From assembly GCF_008831285.2 (NCBI RefSeq), contig NW_022204943.1, positions 1 through 22,889 on the forward strand: a stretch of 22,889 bases of DNA. The letters run 5' to 3'. Made by a program: the position numbers and the translations under genes. The stretch comes from Nymphaea colorata. Lineage: Eukaryota > Streptophyta > Magnoliopsida > Nymphaeales > Nymphaeaceae. Shown here in pieces: positions 18,261 to 22,889 of this stretch. The notes under the pieces are model-generated. The model saw only the letters and a program-made list of their open reading frames with translations. It was not told the DNA's origin and searched no databases. Within the stretch, counting starts at the first letter, position 1. Every line of letters begins with the position of its first letter.

Positions 18261-20750
18261 TCAAAAAGCGAAGAAATCGTCCCAGGCCTAGGGAGCGCCC
18301 TTCACCTTAGGCAATTCGCAGTTCCAGTCCTTCAGGAAGGTCAGAATCGATCGCGAGGGCAGCACGCGAATCTTCTCCTCGTTCAGCAGGTGTTAACTTC
18401 GTATGTAGTGCGCAGGCTACATCTTCCTGGCCATCAAAGCTTCCTAATAGAATTGAGCTTACCCAATCGAAGCCTGCGAAGAAGGGGTGGTTCTTGAGGT
18501 TTTGGTAAGAGCCACCGAGTCGGTTGTTTGGGTTGGTCTTGTCGAGCAGCTGGGCGATTAGCTTCTTGGCGGGACGCATGAGCGGGTGGGAAGAGTCCTT
18601 CATGAAGGAGGGGAACTCGAGTGAGTTGGTCATGATGTGGTCGTAAATTTCCTTCATGTCGTCGGTGTCCACCTCGATGAAAGGTTCTTGCCTGCCAGCA
18701 GTTAGTAGAGGATGCCCCAGCGACCAGAGGTCAGCGCTGAAGGAGTACCCCTTGTGGATGAAGACTTCAGGCGCCATGTACTCTGGAGTACCGATGAAGC
18801 TGAATGTCCTGCTCTGGTTTTCGCACATCTTCTTGCAGGTTCCCATATCGACCAGCTTCAGATAGCCGTCCCTGCCCACCATTATGTTCTCTGGCTTGAG
18901 GTCGCGGTATATGATGGCCTCCTGGTGGAAGACTTATAGCATGTGGATCAGCAGAGCAGCGTAAAACCTGGTCTGCTCGAGAGAGAGGATGCCAATCGTG
19001 CGGATCACATCGAACAGATCCCTTCCCTCGATGTACTCGGTGAGAAAGTATATATAATTGCTGTCGCGGAAGGAGCGGTAGTATTTCACGAAGAAGGGGA
19101 GTCCTTGAGACTCACCAAACTTAAAGTCTCCTTTTCCTCCTAAATCAAAGATACTGTACTTTTACGAAGGCCAAGTGCTTGTGCTTCACCAGTGGCCGCT
19201 TAGAAATGCACTTTAGGGCGAAATGAAGGTTTTCTTTTCATGCGTGACGAGGAGAACTTTCCATAGGCTCCAGAGCCGAGACTTTTCGAGCACTGAAGTG
19301 GTTTAGCTGATAGCTTTTGGTTATTTCACGCATTTAGTAGATGCGACTGGTCCTCACCCTCCTCTCTTCCCGCTCAGCCACACTGAATAAGCGAATAACT
19401 ACGATTTTTTGATGGCTTCTTGCAGGCAGCATCCCATCGCCTTCTCGATTTAGGCCAAAGTAGTGCGTGCACCTTGCCTTTCTCCACGAACTGGATTGAA
19501 AACTCGAAGAACTCATCAACCTTATCTCCTAGTGCTGCTTTCCTCAGAGCCTAAAGACCGAAAATTTGCTTAGTATCCACATTTCCTTGTTTCTTATGTC
19601 TTTTATTGAAGAAAGCAGCTTCTGTGATTTTATGGGGATAAACTTGGGAAAAGTAACCTCCACTGTCCCTCCAATACGAACAGAATTGTGTTTTTCTGTT
19701 TCTTGTATGGGTCCACTACTGTTTTCCCCTTTTCGTAAGCGCATAAGATGAAGGTGTCCAGAAGTTGGCTGGCGAAGGATTTGGACAGTTTCTGGAAGAA
19801 TGGCTACTTTTGGAGAATGGCTTTCAGCTGATTGCGCAGTAGAACTACATGGAGGCTTTTGCCTAAGCAGGACCTTACTTCTGATATGCTTAGCGCCAAC
19901 ACATGCGAGTTTTCCTAGGTAATCAGCGTCTCCCCTCTTGTCGTCTCTTCGTTGAGGGCAATATGGTGCTCAAAGATATCACCCTTGTTGACGTATCCCA
20001 CGGTTTCTCCTGCTTTAGGCGCCTAATCCTGCCGGATTTAGAATGTAAAATGAGGATGCGAGTTACCCTTTTGCATATTTAGTATTCTTTTCGTAGTATT
20101 GGCTCATTGCAATGTCGGCTAATGCCTGTCTTTGACCGTTGGTTAGTTCTCCCAGCAGTTGGCATTTGTCAATAAATGCCTTATTTTCTTTGTAAGTTCC
20201 GGAAATGACTTCTTCGACTGCTCTTTTGAAAGTCTTTCTGTCGATGTACCAAAGGAAGGAATTGGTTATGCTCTGATCGAAGCTGACCGTGGAGCATTGA
20301 ACAGAAGAGCCAATTCTCCGAATCCTCCATCAGAGGGGTTCAACCTTTTCTTGATTTCCCCATCTATTTCAACCGTCATCTTGCCTTAGTGGAGTATGAA
20401 GAAGCAGGTGGCATTATCTCCCTGCCGAATGAGGTAATGTCCCTCGTCGACCTTGCAGAACTTGAACTCCTCGAGCAGTTTATCGCGAATGGAGTCCTCG
20501 AGGTAGCTGAAGGTGAAGTGGCCCATGAGGCAGTCCGAAATGATCTTCTTGTCGTGAGGCTTCTTGTTCCTGTAGATCTTGGTAAAGGGTCATAGATGAT
20601 CTCCTCGTCGTCGTCCTTGACTGCTCCGAATTTGCGCAGCTTGCGCCGCTCATCGTAGTCTCCCTCCTTGGTGGCTCCCTTGCGGCCCTCCAGCTTGAGG
20701 TCGCTCAGCGCACTCAGCAGCCGCACCTACTTTCGCACCAGATCTTCCAT
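18261..20750 (-). CDS. Cyclic-nucleotide-dependent protein kinase, PKG-like
   Basis: An AGC-family kinase with its regulatory domains fused in one chain, as in cGMP-dependent kinases. ATG 20750 opens MEDLVRKEVRLLSALSDLKL. The first cyclic-nucleotide site is clear: LMGHFTFSYLEDSIRDKLLE, GHYLIRQGDNATCFFIL and the phosphate-binding cassette FGELALLFNAPRSASI. Ser after the Arg favours cGMP over cAMP (inference). Two more cNBD-like segments follow (GETVGYVNKGDIFEHHIALN; EKGKTVVDPYKKQKNTILFV). The kinase has GSGAYGK, ALKCISKR, IIYRDLKPENIMVGRDGYLK, VDMGTCKK in place of DFG, FSFIGTPEYMAPEVFIHKGY, LWSLGGILYELLAGKNPF and NNRLGGSYQNLKNHPFFAGF. The end WDDFFAF precedes TGA 18261-18263. Introns lie at 19140-19159 and 18444-18462. 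About 820 aa after many one-base corrections. The DFG aspartate is kept (VDMG), so it is probably active. Confidence 0.9.
18444..18462 (-). other. 19-nt intron in PKG C-terminal region
   Basis: GTAAGCTCAATTCTATTAG on the minus strand. Splicing joins FFAGFDW to EALMARKMEPAHYI and opens a single frame to the stop. It is the only intron seen that is not 20 nt, which may reflect one lost base rather than a true length difference. Confidence 0.8.
19140..19159 (-). other. 20-nt intron in PKG kinase domain
   Basis: GTACAGTATCTTTGATTTAG on the minus strand, between LAFVK and EEKETLSLV in the N-lobe. It contains an in-frame TGA if retained. Splicing restores the continuous kinase alignment. Confidence 0.88.
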
Positions 20751-21043
20751 TTCGATTATTAACTCACAGCCCTCCTCCCATATTTGAACCGTCCTCCATA
20801 CCCATGAACCATTATTATGCCAATTTTCTCCAGATTCGAAAATGCAATTAGAATAGGCCATAGGAGGTGATTCACGAGCAAAGATATGATATCATGAGGA
20901 AATTCTGAAAGGTTAGTGTCGAAGCCTAATCATGCGTCTTTAAATATTTTTTGAGCAATAATGCATTCAAAATTATCAGAATTGGTTTGTATTAAAGGTG
21001 CGTATATATTACATCGTCTAATAAGTATTATTAATTTGGACAT
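20751..21043. promoter_or_regulatory. Divergent intergenic region PKG / UBR gene
   Basis: A 293-bp AT-rich gap separates the divergent starts at 20750 (-) and 21044 (+). It holds short AT palindromic bits (GATATGATATCATG at 20883) but no RNA gene, and no promoter box I can name. Confidence 0.45.
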
Positions 21044-22600
21044 ATGGAAAGCAATTGTGACCCGAAGCCATATGCAATTAAGATATTGTCGAGATAATTG
21101 GCTCGACTGCAATCATTTGATGATCTAACGATTCAATCATCAGCAATCTTAATGGCGAAACTGCTCTTAGAAAATTCTTCGCCAATATCTTTGAGCCTTA
21201 TCAATACAAGCGAACACGTTAGTTCCTCTGCGCGAAGGTCCTGCCACCAGGAACTAAAAGACATAATTGTATTTTTTTCCCTATATAGTTTACACATGTG
21301 AGATTGCATGCAAGAATGCAACTCTGTCCTTTGCGAACAATGCTTCGATTTAAGCAAACACGAGGGACATAATTACCAACTGCAAAAATAAAAGGGGCAG
21401 TTTGTGATTGCGGGGACTACACCAAATGGTCGATGGAACTTTCTGCGAAAAGCACATCTTTAAAAAGGACGCATAGAATGAAAGTATACTCACGCCTGCC
21501 CAAAAGGATAAGTTTAGAAAGACTATCTTCCACCTATTCAAAGTCCTTTGCTTGTTTCATGAATAGTTCTTAAGGTATAGGAAGCATCATACCATCGAGA
21601 TTGACGAATAACATCCACAATTTCAAGAGATATTGATTGTTAGGAGCCTTCTGAATGTTACAGACATGTTTGGCTCTATCTTCCTTCAAGAGCTCATTTC
21701 AACGAACAAGAATAGACTCATAATCAACTAACTTACTGCTGAAACGCTAAAAGAAATATCTCCTTGGCTAGTTTACCTGAAATTAGCAAATGCTTGGCCT
21801 CTTTTATGTAGTTGCATGAAGAGGTTACTTGAGTAAGATGCTGTTTGTGTTTGTCTAACTGCCTAAGACTGCAGCCAATTGTGTCGAGCTCATCATGCTT
21901 CTCCTTTTCAAGAACTAATAGTTGAGGAAGGAGGTCACGATTGACTTCGTTAAGGTCTACTCTGCTGTGCCTGCATTCTCAAGTTCTCCATATCGAGTTC
22001 TCAGTTCCAACTTCTTTCAAACAGTTTGTTGGTGAGCTAACTTTCTGCGAAAGAACTGATGCCATTATTTGTGCTTCGTGATGATAGAGCTTGGCCGTTA
22101 GGGTTCGAAAATATCAGTAAAAGGCCTTTTAGCTTCACTAACGCTTCAATCACTATAACACTGAACTTGAGTATCTTGTCTAGCTGAGAAAAAAGTGTGC
22201 GGCTGCTTATTGGCGGTTCATGTGCAAGTCGAAAGGGAAAGGGATGCTTGATGTTCCAAGCTACTCAACTGCATTTATAGCCAATGACAAAAATTTGAAT
22301 ACACTGTAATGGGCGTTTTCAACGACAATTACTACTAGTTGGAAAATTATTTTTTCTAAAAATTCGTAGATATTCTGTAGCTGCTTTCAACTGACACTTA
22401 ATAAAAAAATCTATAATCGATAAAGCTGCTACTTTTCCAACTTTTCGAAAGAATAGCAAATAAGATGAGAGACACTAATCCAATTTTTTATTCACATATT
22501 AGCGTATGTGGGGATTGTCAGCTTATGTCTTCCTTTTGAACACAAAAGAAAGGCTCATTTCAATGAACTAGATGATGAAATTTCAATTTCTCGCTTGTCA
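21044..22600 (+). CDS. UBR-box N-recognin-like E3 ubiquitin ligase, 3' part missing
   Basis: An N-degron-recognising ubiquitin ligase family member. ATG 21044 opens MESNCDPKPYAIKILSRELA. After a 20-nt intron (21269-21288) the UBR zinc finger reads CAKVLPPGTEKTEFYTCEIA, then CKNA..SVLCEQCFDLSKHE, GHNYQLQKEKGAVCDCGDYT, KWSM and FCEKHIFKKDA. This matches the UBR pattern CRDC...CVLC..CF..S.H..H......GG.CDCGD......FC..H. One cysteine of the usual set appears as Ser (SVLC), possibly a base-call problem. Downstream helical sequence (KFRKTIFHLFKVLCLFHEEF; ILIVRSLLNVTDMFGSIFLQ; RKKCAAAYWRFMCKSKGKGM; FVDILELLSTDTEEKN; YERMWGLSAYVFLLNTKERL) fits the region after the UBR box in UBR1-like proteins. UBR proteins are usually over 1000 aa; here the frame runs straight into the 54-bp repeat at 22601, so the gene is cut off. 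Many one-base corrections are needed. Confidence 0.78.
21269..21288 (+). other. 20-nt intron in UBR-box gene
   Basis: GTATTTTTTTCCCTATATAG. Splicing, with one base restored just upstream, gives GTEKTEFYTCEIACKNA, the start of the UBR zinc finger. It has the same size and end pattern as the other introns. Confidence 0.82.
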
Positions 22601-22654
22601 TGGATAGTCATGGATAGGAATTCTTGGTCGTTGACCAAGAATTTAAATTAAATA
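22601..22654. repeat. 54-bp direct repeat, copy 1, with perfect hairpin
   Basis: TGGATAGTCATGGATAGG followed by AATTCTTGGTC-GTT-GACCAAGAATT (perfect 11-bp stem, 3-nt loop) and TTAAATTAAATA. It is identical to 22836-22889. This copy interrupts the UBR reading frame and also lies just 3' of the stop of the minus-strand ORF. Confidence 0.95.
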
Positions 22655-22658
22655 TAAA

Positions 22659-22889
22659 TCAAATATCGTAGTCCTTGGATTTGACTCTTCTGGCGGTCTT
22701 CTTGAGTTTGAATTTAAATTTCTCAGGCCTCATCAGTGGTCTCCAATCCGATTGGCGGTGCGGTCCAAGGTCTTGGTCAACGCCCATGAACACCTGTGTG
22801 CCCGCCATCTGGCAGGCTCCCCCCGAAGGAGGGTTTGGATAGTCATGGATAGGAATTCTTGGTCGTTGACCAAGAATTTAAATTAAATA
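22659..22889 (-). CDS. 3' end of an unknown ORF (partial)
   Basis: Seventy-six codons are open to the window edge in the peritrich code and end at TGA 22659-22661. The sequence includes HDYPNPPSGGACQMAGTQVF, MGVDQDLGPHRQSDWRPLMR and the basic end KFKFKLKKTARRVKSKDYDI. I do not recognise the family. The 22690-22835 part is clearly more GC-rich than its neighbours, and its first 18 codons are encoded by repeat copy 2. It may be a fragment joined here by a chimera. Confidence 0.4.
22836..22889. repeat. 54-bp direct repeat, copy 2, at window end
   Basis: An exact copy of 22601-22654, offset by 235 bp, forming the last 54 bases of the window. An exact repeat ending at a sequence terminus is what a graph assembler leaves where it re-enters a k-mer already used. 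It could also be a real tandem or dispersed repeat. Confidence 0.95.

Noticed and set aside
1-22889. Standard ciliate code (TAA/TAG = Gln) or Mesodinium code (Tyr)
   Set aside because: Reassigned codons fall on invariant Glu columns such as IEVNTNP, YIERPL, GKEE and LYELL, which do not accept Gln or Tyr in these families.

Overview
ORGANISM. The window reads as ciliate somatic (macronuclear) DNA, most likely from a peritrich (Vorticella/Carchesium/Opisthonecta type, class Oligohymenophorea). It opens with a perfect (CCCCAA)n array. Its genes are small, tightly packed and on both strands. TAA and TAG are read as glutamate and TGA is the stop. The glutamate reading rests on several invariant Glu columns in independent proteins: ribonucleotide reductase (GKE-ENRARD and PVE-EA), a TTLL ligase (YIERPL, IEVNTNP, FEKGN), a cyclic-nucleotide kinase (LYELL) and COQ6 (END). 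This is the peritrich nuclear code (NCBI table 30). Because TAA/TAG are sense, conventional ORFs break at them and every gene here had to be read through.

LAYOUT. Part 1 (1-17646) looks like a complete 17.6-kb macronuclear chromosome with about 86 bp of telomere at each end (CCCCAA at 1-86, GGGGTT at 17559-17646). In order it holds: a predicted coiled-coil protein (+), a small multi-pass membrane protein (+), an unrecognised small protein (+), a membrane-hairpin protein (+), ribonucleotide reductase large subunit (-), a TTLL3-like tubulin ligase/glycylase (-), an FMN-dependent 2-hydroxyacid oxidase (+), COQ6 monooxygenase (+), a PP2C phosphatase (-), an unrecognised basic protein (+), a DNAJC21/JJJ1-type J-protein (-), a tandem CCCH zinc-finger RNA-binding protein (-), and an F-box-like/SAM/MJ1316-domain protein (+). 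Thirteen genes in 17.6 kb is about one per 1.35 kb, with intergenic gaps of roughly 35-440 bp.

Part 2 (17647-22889) follows the right-hand telomere with no spacer and no new telomere. It holds a small unknown ORF (+), a complete cGMP-type protein kinase gene (-), and the 5' part of a UBR-box ubiquitin ligase (+) that runs into a 54-bp hairpin repeat. A second copy of that repeat is the last 54 bp of the window. Between the copies lies the 3' end of a minus-strand ORF. The joins at 17646 and about 22600 look like assembly or amplification chimeras, or genuine rearrangements.

GENE STRUCTURE. Spliceosomal introns are tiny and almost uniform: seven of eight recognised introns are exactly 20 nt and one is 19 nt. 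In addition, nearly every gene carries several net one-base losses, always in the same direction, that homology shows are not introns. They look like systematic under-calling of homopolymers. A widespread -1 recoding mechanism is the alternative. Protein statements below were made after following the reading frame across these sites.

GENE FUNCTIONS. The chromosome is a mixed housekeeping set and no operon-like pathway cluster is evident. HAO and COQ6 are both flavoenzymes and sit head-to-tail 57 bp apart, but I see no functional link. The TTLL (tubulin modification) and the PKG fit a cilium-rich cell.
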